This document shows positions 19,045-28,300 of a DNA stretch of 64,000 nucleotides, piece by piece. The notes under the pieces were generated by a model, which did not search any database, had not been told where the DNA came from, and worked only from the letters and a program-made list of their open reading frames with translations. Made by a program: the position numbers and the translations under genes. This stretch comes from Rhodococcus sp. ABRD24 (lineage in GTDB: Bacteria > Actinomycetota > Actinomycetes > Mycobacteriales > Mycobacteriaceae). Positions within the stretch are counted from its first letter, which is position 1, and every line of letters begins with the position of its first letter. The DNA lies in the NCBI RefSeq assembly GCF_004328705.1, contig NZ_CP035319.1:4774001-4838000 (forward strand), written 5' to 3'.

Positions 19045-20167
19045 CGTCCGCTCAGCGGTTCGGCTCTCGCTCGCCGGTGTCGCCCTCACACTCGCGCCGT
19101 TGGCGTTGATCGCGGCGCCCGCTGTCGCGCAAAACACCGGCCCCGGGGTGCTGGTGGCGGGGGCGCACTTCGAGCCGGTGTGCACACCGACCGATCGGGC
19201 ACTCGAGGAGCTTTCCGGGTTGGCGATCCTCGACGGGAAGACCTACGGCATCGGTGACAGCGGATCCGACGATGCAGTCGTGGTGATGGAGGACGGGTGC
19301 ACCGTCGTGAACTCGATTACCGTGCCGATCGATCCGTACGATGTCGAGGACATGGGCGTCGGGTCTGACGGCCGGCTCTGGCTGGCCGATATCGGCGACA
19401 ACCAGCGCATGCGCTCGACCGTGGCGCTGATCGGCCTGGATCCTGCCACCGGCCGGGGGCAGTTGCACCGGCTGACGTACCCCGATGGTCCGCACGACGG
19501 AGAGTCGCTGCTGATCCAGCGCAACGGCGTCCCACTGATCGTCACGAAGGAAGTCCTCGCCGCCAGCGGAATCTACCGTCCGGTCGGCCCCACCGAGCTG
19601 CGTGATCTGACCGAACCAGGCCCCACGCAGCTCGAACGGGTCGGATCTGTTCGGCTGGGGCCGACCGACACTCCGGGTGGTCTCGTTCCCGTCGGTAGCT
19701 CGATGCTCGTCACCGGGGGTGCGGTGAGCGCCGACGGTACCGTCGCTGCGCTGCGTACATACACCGATGTGTATTTGTATTCGGCGCCGGACGGTGATCT
19801 GGCGCGCGCGCTCACCACGACCACTCCTGTGCGGGTAGCGCTGCCGAACCAGCCGCAGGGCGAGGTAGTCGCAATCACCCGGGATGGCGACCTGATCGCC
19901 GGATCTGAGGCAGCGGGCGGACCGCTGCCTCAGATTGAGATTCTGCGGGGCGCAACCGAACTGGCGCAGCAGACGGCATGGTCGGGGGGATCGGTGTCGC
20001 CGTCTGCGTCTGCGGCGGCCGAGTCGACCGCCACCCAGGCGGCGGGAGGGACGACCGAAGGGCCTGGCGCGGCCACCTGGTCCACTCCCACTCTCGGCGT
20101 CGGCGCGCTCATCGTGGGGCTTGCCACGTTCATGCTGGTGCGACGTCGGACGCGGGCCCGCCAGTAG
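19028..20167 (+). CDS. Secreted or anchored propeller-like protein of unknown function
   Basis: The protein has a signal peptide (hydrophobic LSLAGVALTLAPLALIAAPA with cleavage expected after AVAQ) and a C-terminal membrane helix (LGVGALIVGLATFMLV) followed by RRRTRARQ. It is therefore exported and anchored at its C-terminus; no LPXTG motif is present. The 300-residue body has repeated short strands (LSGLAILDGKTYGIGDSGSD, VGSDGRLWLADIGDNQ, GEVVAITRDGDLIAGSEAAG) that suggest a beta-propeller. Before the anchor is a Ser/Thr/Ala/Gly linker. I start at the ATG at 19028, inside the end of hflX; a GTG at 19037 is an alternative. The 17-bp overlap suggests co-expression with hflX. I do not recognise the family. 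Confidence 0.78.
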   Translation: MPDVGSVRSAVRLSLAGVALTLAPLALIAAPAVAQNTGPGVLVAGAHFEPVCTPTDRALEELSGLAILDGKTYGIGDSGSDDAVVVMEDGCTVVNSITVPIDPYDVEDMGVGSDGRLWLADIGDNQRMRSTVALIGLDPATGRGQLHRLTYPDGPHDGESLLIQRNGVPLIVTKEVLAASGIYRPVGPTELRDLTEPGPTQLERVGSVRLGPTDTPGGLVPVGSSMLVTGGAVSADGTVAALRTYTDVYLYSAPDGDLARALTTTTPVRVALPNQPQGEVVAITRDGDLIAGSEAAGGPLPQIEILRGATELAQQTAWSGGSVSPSASAAAESTATQAAGGTTEGPGAATWSTPTLGVGALIVGLATFMLVRRRTRARQ

Positions 20168-20276
20168 TTGCCGGGTACCAGTTGTCCGGTATTCGTCTTG
20201 CGGTGTCGTCCGGCTAGGTCACTGCGGGGATGCAGTCGAGGATCCTCCCCGCACATAGCCCTACTATTGGCCAACT

Positions 20277-21587
20277 GTGACGAGTAACGAGGCCAGCGCC
20301 GGACATGTGCCCGAGCAGGCAGCAGCCTCCGGAATGTTCGGGTGGACGGTGCACGGCGACGGACGACGGATCAGCAACGGCGCGGTTGTCGCGCCCCATG
20401 AGCGGCTGTCGTGGCCGCGCACCATCGGGATCGGCATGCAGCATGTCATCGCGATGTTCGGCGCCACGTTGTTGGTTCCGACCATCACCGGCTTCCCGGT
20501 CACGACCACGCTGCTGTTCTCGGGAATCGGCACGGCGCTGTTCCTGATCATCACGCGCGGCCGCATCCCCAGCTACCTCGGTTCGTCGTTCGCGTTCATA
20601 GCGCCGCTCAGTGCGTCGGCCGGTGACGGTCCCGCCGCACAGCTCGGCGGCGTCGTGGCCGCGGGTGTGGCCCTCATGCTCGTCGGTGCCGCCGTCAAAT
20701 TGATCGGCGCACGCGTCATCGACGCGGTCATGCCACCCGTCGTGACCGGTGCGGTGGTTGCCTTGATCGGCCTCAATCTGGCGCCGACAGCAGCCGGTTC
20801 GTTCCAGGCGCAACCTCTCGTCGCGGCGGTCACGCTGGCCGGCATCCTGTTGGCGACGGTCCTCGGCCCAGGCATCATCGGCCGCCTCGGAATTCTGATC
20901 GGCGTGGTGATCGGCTGGGTGTTCGCCGCGGTCACCGGCGGACTCGCTGACGAGCGCGTCGCCGCGCTGCGGGAAGCGGCCTGGTTCGGCGTGCCGCACC
21001 TGCGCGGTCCGTCATTCGAGCTGTCGGTAATTCTGCTCGCGCTCCCGGTCGTCATCGTCCTCGTCGCCGAGAACGTCGGTCACGTGAAAGCGGTCGCGGC
21101 GATGACGGGACGGTCGCTCGACGACCTGGCCGGCAACGCGCTCTTCGCCGACGGCCTGGCGACGACGCTCGCCGGTGCGGGCGGCGGCTCGGGTACCACC
21201 ACATATGCCGAGAACATCGGGGTAATGGCGGCGACGCGCGTCTACTCGACCGCGGCGTACTGGGTCGCGGCCGTCACCGCGGTCGTCCTGTCGTTCTCGC
21301 CCAAGTTCGGCGCACTGGTCTTCACGGTGCCCGACGGCGTCATCGGAGGCGCCACGATGGTGCTGTACGGTCTGATCGGCGTCCTTGGTGTGCGGATCTG
21401 GATGGACGCGAAGGTGGACTTCACAGATCCGGTGAACCTCACTGTCGCCGCGACCGCTCTGGTCGCGGGTATCGGAAATCTGACGCTGATGGTGGGTTCC
21501 GTCGAACTCGGCGGCATTGCCTGGGGCTCGGTCGGCATCCTGATCGCGTACCCACTGATGCGCTGGCTCGCGACGCTGCGCCGCTGA
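20277..21587 (+). CDS. NCS2-family uracil/xanthine permease
   Basis: This is a proton-coupled nucleobase transporter of the UraA/RutG/SLC23 type. The 436 residues hold about 13-14 hydrophobic segments with the family motifs GMQHVIAMFGATLLVP in the first helix, the VTGAVVALIGLNLAP region, and VLVAENVGHVKAV followed by NALFADGLATTLAGAGGGSGTTTYAENIGVM. The glutamates of AENVGH and YAENIG are the substrate-binding positions of this family. The GTG start at 20277 lies ten bases after a TACTAT hexamer (20262-20267), consistent with a nearly leaderless message. Substrate (uracil or a purine) cannot be decided. Confidence 0.9.
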   Translation: MTSNEASAGHVPEQAAASGMFGWTVHGDGRRISNGAVVAPHERLSWPRTIGIGMQHVIAMFGATLLVPTITGFPVTTTLLFSGIGTALFLIITRGRIPSYLGSSFAFIAPLSASAGDGPAAQLGGVVAAGVALMLVGAAVKLIGARVIDAVMPPVVTGAVVALIGLNLAPTAAGSFQAQPLVAAVTLAGILLATVLGPGIIGRLGILIGVVIGWVFAAVTGGLADERVAALREAAWFGVPHLRGPSFELSVILLALPVVIVLVAENVGHVKAVAAMTGRSLDDLAGNALFADGLATTLAGAGGGSGTTTYAENIGVMAATRVYSTAAYWVAAVTAVVLSFSPKFGALVFTVPDGVIGGATMVLYGLIGVLGVRIWMDAKVDFTDPVNLTVAATALVAGIGNLTLMVGSVELGGIAWGSVGILIAYPLMRWLATLRR

Positions 21588-21753
21588 TCGTCTACTCCTC
21601 GCCGAGGGGGCGACTTGTCGCGATACCCCCCGGTCACGAATCGCGCTCGCCTCGGTCATGGATCGCGGTCGGTGTTCGCCTTACGGTCAATTCGAGGAAG
21701 CATGTCCGCCGTTGCGTGCTCGCACGCCGGCATTTTCGACCTGAGGAGACGTA

Positions 21754-22896
21754 GTGGAGCGCACCCTATTCGAACCGGAGCACGAGCTGTTCCGGGAGTC
21801 CTACCGCAAGTTCCTCGATCAGCATGTCGCGCCCTTCCATGACCAGTGGGAGGAGCAGAACATTGTCGACCGCGCGGTCTGGATCGAGGCCGGCAAGCAG
21901 GGATTTCTCGGGATGGCGGTGCCGGAGGAGTACGGCGGCGGGGGAGTCGAGGACTTCCGCTACAACGCCGTCATCACTGAGGAGACGACTCGCGGTGGGT
22001 ACAGCGGTGTCGGATTCATGCTGCACAACGACGTCGTCGCTCCGTATCTGATCAAGCTGGCCAACGAGGATCAGAAGCAGCGGTGGCTGCCGGGTTTCTG
22101 CTCCGGCGAGCTCATCACCGCGATCGCGATGACCGAGCCGGGCACCGGCAGCGACCTGCAGAACATCAAGACTCGCGCCGTCAAGGACGGTGACCACTGG
22201 ATCCTCAACGGCTCCAAGACCTTCATCACGAACGGCATCAACGCGGATATCGTGATCGTGGTGGCCTGCACAGACCCCGACAAGGGTGCGCAGGGCTTCT
22301 CCCTGCTCGTCGTGGAGCGCGGCATGGAAGGCTTCGAGCGCGGACGCAACCTGGACAAGATCGGCCTCAAGGCCCAGGACACCGCCGAACTCAGCTTCAC
22401 GGATGTGCGCGTGCCAGCTGCCAATCTCCTGGGCGAGGAGGGCATGGGCTTCATCTACCTGATGCAGAACCTGCCACAGGAGCGGTTGTCGATCGCGGTG
22501 GTTGCCGCGGCCGCGATGGAGTCCGCCCTCGAGTCCACCATCCAGTACTGCCGTGATCGCAAGGCATTCGGCAAGTCGATCGGCAGCTTCCAGAACACCC
22601 GATTCGTGCTCGCCGAACTGGCAACCGAGACCACTGCGGTCCGGATCCTGGTCGACAAGTTCATCGAGCAGCTCAATGCCGGCAAGCTCACGGTCCAGGA
22701 AGCCGCGATGGCGAAGTGGTGGACTACCGAGGCCCAGGTCAAGCTGATCGACCGGTGTCTGCAACTGCATGGTGGCTACGGCTACATGCGTGAGTACCCG
22801 ATCGCCAAGGCTTACATGGATTCCCGCGTCCAGACGATCTACGGCGGCACTACCGAGATCATGAAGGAAATCATCGGCCGCGGGCTCAACCTCTGA
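21754..22896 (+). CDS. Acyl-CoA dehydrogenase (FadE20-like)
   Basis: This FAD enzyme catalyses the first step of acyl-CoA beta-oxidation. The 380 residues show MTEPGTGSDLQNIKT (FAD contact), WILNGSKTFITNG, ERLSIAVVAAAAMESALEST and the C-terminal signature QLHGGYGYMREYPIAKAYMDSRVQTIYGGTTEIM. The usual catalytic Glu position after the YGGT motif (TEIMKEII) is present. The GTG start has AGGAG nine bases upstream. A fadE20 gene follows hflX in mycobacteria at the same map position, which supports orthology. It is monocistronic and ends at a strong hairpin shared with lexA. Confidence 0.93.
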   Translation: MERTLFEPEHELFRESYRKFLDQHVAPFHDQWEEQNIVDRAVWIEAGKQGFLGMAVPEEYGGGGVEDFRYNAVITEETTRGGYSGVGFMLHNDVVAPYLIKLANEDQKQRWLPGFCSGELITAIAMTEPGTGSDLQNIKTRAVKDGDHWILNGSKTFITNGINADIVIVVACTDPDKGAQGFSLLVVERGMEGFERGRNLDKIGLKAQDTAELSFTDVRVPAANLLGEEGMGFIYLMQNLPQERLSIAVVAAAAMESALESTIQYCRDRKAFGKSIGSFQNTRFVLAELATETTAVRILVDKFIEQLNAGKLTVQEAAMAKWWTTEAQVKLIDRCLQLHGGYGYMREYPIAKAYMDSRVQTIYGGTTEIMKEIIGRGLNL

Positions 22897-22929
22897 CGGT
22901 TGCCGACGGAACCCTCCGGCGATGACAAA

Positions 22930-22961
22930 CGGGCCGCGGCAGGAACTCCTGCCGCGGCCCG
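22930..22961. terminator. Strong GC-rich hairpin between fadE-like gene and lexA
   Basis: CGGGCCGCGGCAGG pairs perfectly with CCTGCCGCGGCCCG around a loop of four bases. It lies between convergent genes and is followed by CTTCT on the plus strand. Confidence 0.85.
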
Positions 22962-22991
22962 CTTCTGCATCGGGTATCAGACGCCAAGTGA

Positions 22992-23786
22992 TCAGATCTT
23001 GCGCATCACGGTGACAACCTTGCCGAGGATGGCGGCGTCGTTGCCCGGGATGGGGTCGAACAGCGCATTGTGCGGCATGAGCCACACGTCCTTGCCGGTG
23101 CGTTTGAATGTCTTGACGGTCGCCTCGCCGTCGATCATCGCCGCGACGATGTCGCCGTTCTCGGCGACGCTCTGCTGACGGACCACGACCCAGTCACCGT
23201 CGCAGATGGCGGCATCGATCATCGACTCGCCGACGACCTTGAGCAGGAACAGTGAACCCTGGCCGACCAGTTCGCGCGGCAACGGGAAGACATCCTCGAC
23301 GGCTTCCTCCGCGAGAATCGGCCCACCAGCGGCGATCCGGCCGAGCACCGGCACGAACGCCGGCGCCGGGAGCTGATCGGCATCGACCGTGGCCGTTCCG
23401 CCGCTTCCGGTCTGCGCGTCGTCGAATCCGCGGACGTCCACCGCTCGTGGGCGATTGGCATCGCGACGCAGGAACCCCTTGTGCTCGAGAGTGCGCAGCT
23501 GGTGCGCCACCGAGGACGTGGAGGCAAGCCCGACCGCATCCCCGATCTCCCGGATGCTGGGTGGGTAGCCGCGCTCGGCGACCGACGCCCGGATCACCTC
23601 GAGTACCTTGCGCTGGCGGTCGGTGAGCTTGGCGCCTGCCGCTCCACCGATGCGTACCTCGGTGGGTGAATCGGTGGATCTCGTCGTGGAACTACTTGTG
23701 GACCCAGTGGGGGTCTCCACGGGCGACTTCGTGTGCGACCCGTGAGTCCCGGACTCGCCGGAAGGGCTCGAGCTGTCGTCCTTCAT
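22992..23786 (-). CDS. lexA: LexA, SOS repressor
   Basis: LexA represses the SOS genes until RecA stimulates its self-cleavage. The start at 23786 has GGAGG nine bases upstream and gives 264 residues. A Ser/Thr-rich, probably disordered N-terminal extension of about 52 residues precedes the winged HTH ([20 protein letters not shown], then [21 protein letters not shown]). The cleavage site is Ala153-Gly154 in [13 protein letters not shown], and the catalytic dyad is Ser188 ([10 protein letters not shown]) and Lys225 (EATVKTFKR). A near-perfect SOS box at 23879-23894 lies in its own promoter region, so it is autoregulated. It is divergent from the LysM gene. Confidence 0.96.
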   Translation of the reverse strand: MKDDSSSPSGESGTHGSHTKSPVETPTGSTSSSTTRSTDSPTEVRIGGAAGAKLTDRQRKVLEVIRASVAERGYPPSIREIGDAVGLASTSSVAHQLRTLEHKGFLRRDANRPRAVDVRGFDDAQTGSGGTATVDADQLPAPAFVPVLGRIAAGGPILAEEAVEDVFPLPRELVGQGSLFLLKVVGESMIDAAICDGDWVVVRQQSVAENGDIVAAMIDGEATVKTFKRTGKDVWLMPHNALFDPIPGNDAAILGKVVTVMRKI

Positions 23787-23878
23787 GGCTGGTGGCCTCC
23801 TACGCGGGCTCAACCGCTCCCGCAGCGGTTCGTGGACTGTGCGTTCTGCCACGAATCTAGCCCGACAACGCCTTGACA

Positions 23879-23894
23879 TCAAACATCTGTTCGA
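23879..23894. promoter_or_regulatory. SOS box of lexA
   Basis: On the minus strand the sequence is TCGAACAGATGTTTGA, which fits the mycobacterial LexA operator TCGAAC-N4-GTTYGA with intact half-sites. It is about 95 bp upstream of the lexA ATG. It shares its first half and spacer (TCGAACAGATGTT) with the recA box. Confidence 0.88.
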
Positions 23895-23918
23895 GCCGTG
23901 TCGCCGAAACTACTGACA

Positions 23919-23957
23919 TTGTCGGATGCTCGTGGTAGAAATCGAACATGCGTTCTT
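23919..23957 (+). promoter_or_regulatory. Damage-inducible promoter and second SOS box of the LysM gene
   Basis: TTGTCGGAT at 23919-23927, an 8-bp spacer and TAGAAA at 23936-23941 resemble the PafBC-type RecA-independent promoter, although the last -10 base is A instead of T. The adjoining TCGAACATGCGTTCTT (23942-23957) matches the SOS operator except for the last two bases and would cover the transcription start. The layout parallels that of recA, with the order of elements reversed. Confidence 0.55.
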
Positions 23958-24048
23958 TCGAACGCGTGGTCGAACACGTGGAACGGCACAACAATCGTCA
24001 CTCTGATCGCACACCGATGGGCGGTCTGGACGCGCTGGGAGGGTTCGG

Positions 24049-24573
24049 ATGGTCATGGCACTTTCGGGGAATGGATCGGCACCTGTCGAGGTGGCGCAGT
24101 CGCCGCGGCGGCGACCCGGCTCGTCCTGCGTGGAGCGTGAGTCGCTGCGCACGGCGCGTGAATACGATGCGGTGCGACGCCGCCGGTCCGGCAGGCACGA
24201 TCCGCGGCGCCCGACGCCGGGGTTGGTGCGCTACGGCACGACGTCGAACGGCGTGTCCCGTGCGGTGCACCCCCAGCGCAGGAAGACCTCCGGTTTCGGC
24301 GGTGTCGTGGCCACCATGGTGATCACCGCGAGCATCGTGGTCGGCTTGGATGCACTGGCCAATCTGAGTGTCGGAGTATCCGACGGTGTTCCGGCGGAGA
24401 CCGGGGCGGTGCATGTGCGGGGCGGCGAATCGCTGAGCGATGTCGCGGCACGGGTGGCTCCGGACGCGCCGGTGGCGAAAGTGGTCGACAGGATCATGCA
24501 GTTGAACGACATGTCGAGTGCTGGTGTGCGGGCCGGGCAGACGCTGATTGCACCTGTTGCGCTCGTGCGCTGA
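24049..24573 (+). CDS. LysM-domain membrane protein, ChiZ/Rv2719c-like
   Basis: The 174-residue protein has a basic cytoplasmic N-terminus (about 85 residues with many Arg), one membrane helix (FGGVVATMVITASIVVGLDALANL) and an extracytoplasmic LysM domain (VHVRGGESLSDVAARVAPDA, then VVDRIMQLNDMSSAGVRAGQ and TLIAPVA). LysM binds peptidoglycan. The divergent position next to lexA matches Rv2719c (ChiZ), an SOS-era cell-division inhibitor of mycobacteria, and the promoter carries damage-response motifs. The ATG at 24049 has GGGAGG six bases upstream. That it halts division during DNA damage is inference from orthology and context. Confidence 0.85.
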   Translation: MVMALSGNGSAPVEVAQSPRRRPGSSCVERESLRTAREYDAVRRRRSGRHDPRRPTPGLVRYGTTSNGVSRAVHPQRRKTSGFGGVVATMVITASIVVGLDALANLSVGVSDGVPAETGAVHVRGGESLSDVAARVAPDAPVAKVVDRIMQLNDMSSAGVRAGQTLIAPVALVR

Positions 24574-24807
24574 TTCCGAAGGAGACGTGCGGTCATGACG
24601 TCATCGTGGCGTGGGTCGATCCCGGACCTCTTGGGCACCCGGGAGTCGCTGGTCCTCGGGGAGGTGCGGGTATCCTCGGATCCTGTCAGTAACACCACAT
24701 CGCGTGGTCGCGTCGATATCGCGCCTCCTCTACGTGAGTCGGTCCTCATGGACCCGGCGTCGATCGGGAAGCGGCGCTGCGGCCACGACGGCTACGAAGG
24801 ATTCGCC

Positions 24808-25299
24808 ATGCACTGCCCGTTCTGTCGGCACCCTGATTCACGCGTGGTCGATTCTCGTGAGGCCGACGAGGGCGCGGCGATCCGGCGCCGACGGTCCTGC
24901 CCCGAGTGCGGTCGCCGCTTCACAACTGTGGAGACCGCGGTCCTTGCAGTGGTCAAGCGGAGCGGCGTCACCGAGCCGTTCAGTCGGGAGAAGGTGGTCC
25001 AGGGCGTCCGCCGGGCCTGCCAAGGCCGACAGGTGGACAACGATGCACTGAATTTGCTTGCGCAGCAGGTGGAGGACGCCGTCCGGGCGTCCGGATCCCC
25101 AGAGATTCCGAGCCACGAGGTGGGACTGGCCATTCTCGGTCCGCTGCGCGATCTCGACGAGGTCGCCTACCTGCGTTTCGCGTCGGTGTACCGGTCTTTC
25201 AGTTCGGCAGAGGATTTCGAGCGGGAGATCAAGGATCTCCGCACTCATCGGGAGAACCGCGGCGCCGAGCTGTCCGGGGCCGAACCGAACGCCGGATAG
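24808..25299 (+). CDS. nrdR: NrdR, repressor of ribonucleotide reductase genes
   Basis: NrdR is a zinc-ribbon plus ATP-cone regulator that senses dATP/ATP and represses nrd operons. The zinc ribbon has Cys3, Cys6, Cys31 and Cys34 (MHCPFC and SCPECGRRF). The ATP-cone follows: [20 protein letters not shown] and the conserved [19 protein letters not shown]. The frame is open 71 codons upstream with a fair ribosome site at 24595, but MHCPFC is the conserved family start and has GAAGG eight bases ahead, so I start at 24808. Length is 163 residues. The 234 bp before it hold no other gene. Confidence 0.95.
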   Translation: MHCPFCRHPDSRVVDSREADEGAAIRRRRSCPECGRRFTTVETAVLAVVKRSGVTEPFSREKVVQGVRRACQGRQVDNDALNLLAQQVEDAVRASGSPEIPSHEVGLAILGPLRDLDEVAYLRFASVYRSFSSAEDFEREIKDLRTHRENRGAELSGAEPNAG

Positions 25300-25350
25300 A
25301 TCGCCCGAAGGGTGCCGGATAGCAGTCCGAAGGGTCCTGCCCAGCCCGGA

Positions 25351-28300
25351 CTACCGTCGGATGCGGTCGATTGCCTTGAGCACCCGCTTCTCCGACACCG
25401 GAATCGCGGTGCCGAGAGTCTGTGCGAACAGGCTCACACGCAGTTCCTCAATCATCCACAGAATCTCGGTGACGTCCTCGGCGCCATGTCGCTCCTCGGG
25501 TAGCGCCGACAGCATGCGGTCGTATGCGGCGTACACACGGTCCAGGGCGTCCATTCCGACGCGGTCGCGCTGCGCACTGCCGGGCAGCGCCTCGAGTCGC
25601 TGGACCGCGGCCGTCAGATAGCGGGGCAGATCCCGGAGCCGCCGGGTCCCGAGTTCTGCCACGAAACCGGGGAACAGTAACGATTCCTTCTGTTCACGTA
25701 CGTCGTCGGCCGCTTCGCCACCGGCGCGGTCGAGAACCACCGCGAGGCGGTGCGATTCGGCGAGCGCCGGCAGCAGTAGCCGCAGCAATGCCGCGACGCG
25801 GGTCGGAAGCTGTGCACGCACCTTGGTGGTGAGGGCGTCGAATGCGGCGGGATCGAGTACGGGGCCACCGTTTTCGGCGATCAGTTCGTCGACAGCGCAT
25901 GCGCGCGCATCCTCGAGCAGGGCGTCGAACGAGCCGTCCGGGTTCTGGCCGAGTGCCAGTCGTTCGCTATTGCTCATTCCGGCGGTTGCCGATCTGGCCT
26001 GCGTGGGAATCGCATTGAGCAGGAGCTGCCGGGTTCCAGATCGCATCGCGGCACGTTGCGCGGCCGCTGTAGTGAGCACCCGAACCGCGACGCCCGATTC
26101 TTCCGGCACCAGCGCCGGATAGCCGGTGACCTGCTGGCCACCGAGCGTCCGGGTGACCGTGGCGGGCAGCGTGCCGAGAGTCTGCGCAGTCCACACCGGT
26201 GCCGGTGCCCGTTCCGTGCTGGACGTAGCCTTGGCGACTTCCACCTTCACGCGTGGCGCGAGCGAACGACGCAACGCCGCCAAGCTCTTGTCCCGGCCGA
26301 GGACCGTGCCCTTCTCATCGACCGCTGCGAACGTCATTCGTAGGTGCGGTGGCAGCGAGACCACGTCGAAGTCCGTGGGGTCGATCCGGCACGAGCCGAG
26401 CCTGGAGAGTTCACGTGCCATGGCATGGACCAGCGGCTCCGACCGCGGCTTCACCGACGCGAGCGCCGCCGCCGCGAAATCGGGTGCCGGAACCACCTGG
26501 CGTCGAATGTTCTTCGGCAGAGTCTTGATCAGTGCGGTGACGAGTTCGGTGCGCAATCCCGGAACCAGCCAGTCGAAGCCGACCGGCCGCAGTCCGGCGA
26601 GAAGTGCGACGGGAATACGGGCGGTGACGCCGTCCTCCTCGGTTCCGGGCTCGAACTGGTAGGTGAGCGGGAACTGCATGTCGCCCTGGCGCCACGCATC
26701 GGGGTACTCGCCCTCGAGCACTGCTGCCGAATCGGCGTTGACGACCGTTGAGGTGGTGAAGGTCAGCAGGTTCGGATCGTCGCGGCGGGTCTTCTTCCAC
26801 CACGTGTCGAAGTGCCTGCCGGACACCGCCTCCGCGCCGACCCGTTCGTCGTAGAACTGGAAGAGGGTCTCGTCGTCGACGAGGATGTCGCGGCGGCGGG
26901 CCCGATGCTCGAGCTCCTCGACGTCGTCGAGCAGCGCGCGGTTGGCGTGGAAGAACTTGTGCTGGGTCTGCCATTCACCCTGCACCAGCGCATGCCTGAT
27001 GAACAGCTCCCGCGATGCTTCCGGGTCGATGGAGCTGTAGGTCACCGGCCGGCCGGTGACGAGGGGCACGCCGTAGAGCGTCACCCGCTCGTAGGCCATC
27101 GCGCATGCCTGCTTCGTGGACCAGTGCGGTTCGGAGTAGGTTCGTTTGACCAGGTGCGGGGCGAGCTTTTCTGCCCACTCCGGTTCGATGCGGGCCGTCA
27201 TTCGCGCCCACAGGCGTGAGGTCTCCACCAGTTCGGCGGCCATCACCCACCGCGGGGGCTTCTTGAACAGGCCGGACCCGGGGAAGATGGCGAAGCGGCT
27301 GCCGCGGGCGCCGAGGAAGTCCCGCTTGTCGCCCTCTCGCAGGCCGATGTGCGAAAGCAGGCCGGCGAGCAGTGACTGGTGGATCGCGGTCTCCGCCGCT
27401 GCGGAGCCGGAATCGGATGTCTCCCAACCGAGTCCACGTGTGATTTGGCGGAGCTGGCCGTGCAGGTCCTGCCACTCGCGGATGCGCAGCCAATGCAGGA
27501 ACTCGGTGCGGCACATTTTGCGGAACTGGTTGGAGCTGAGCTCCTTCCGCTGATCATGCAGGTATTCCCACAGCTTCAGGTAGGCGAGGAAGTCGGAGTT
27601 CTCGACGTTGAACCGAGCGTGCTTGCTGTCGGCGGCCTGCTGGAACTCGGCGGGGCGCTCGCGGACGTCCTGGATGGACATCGCCGAGACGATGACGAGC
27701 ATCTCGCGCAGGCAGCCGTTCTTGTGCGCCTCGACGAGCATTCGCGCCATCCGCGGATCGACGGGGAGCTGGGCGAGTTCGCGTCCGGTGCCGGTGAGCT
27801 CAGGTCCGTTGGTCTTCGCCCCGGCGGTGATGGCGCCGAGTTCCTCGAGCAGCGCGATGCCGTCGCGGATCGCACGCGGGTCCGGCGGTTCGACGAATGG
27901 GAATGCGCCGATGTCGCCGAGTCCGAGGGCCGTCATCTGCAGCACGACGGACGCGAGGTTGGTACGCAGGATCTCCGGTTCGGTGAACTGCGGCCGAGAC
28001 TCGAAATCCTCTTCCGAGTACAGCCGTATGCAGATGCCGTCCGCGACACGACCGCACCGGCCGGAACGCTGACGCGCGGACGCCTGCGAGATCGGTTCGA
28101 TCGGCAGCCGCTGGACCTTGGTGCGGACCGAATAGCGGGAGATGCGGGCGGTGCCAGGGTCGATCACGTAGCGGATACCGGGCACCGTCAGCGATGTTTC
28201 GGCGACGTTGGTGGACAACACCACTCGTCGTCCGGTGTGCGGGGAGAACACCTTGTGCTGTTCGGCGGCCGACAGACGCGCATACAGCGGCACGATCTCG

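Noticed and set aside
24660..24710. NrdR box or PafBC-type promoter before nrdR
   Set aside because: CTGTCAGTA matches half of the damage promoter, but no TANNNT follows at the right distance, and the ACCAC/GTGGT repeat does not fit the NrdR box.
24595..24807. N-terminal extension of NrdR from an ATG at 24595
   Set aside because: There is a fair ribosome site, but the family always begins MHCPFC and the extra 71 residues have no protein-like pattern.
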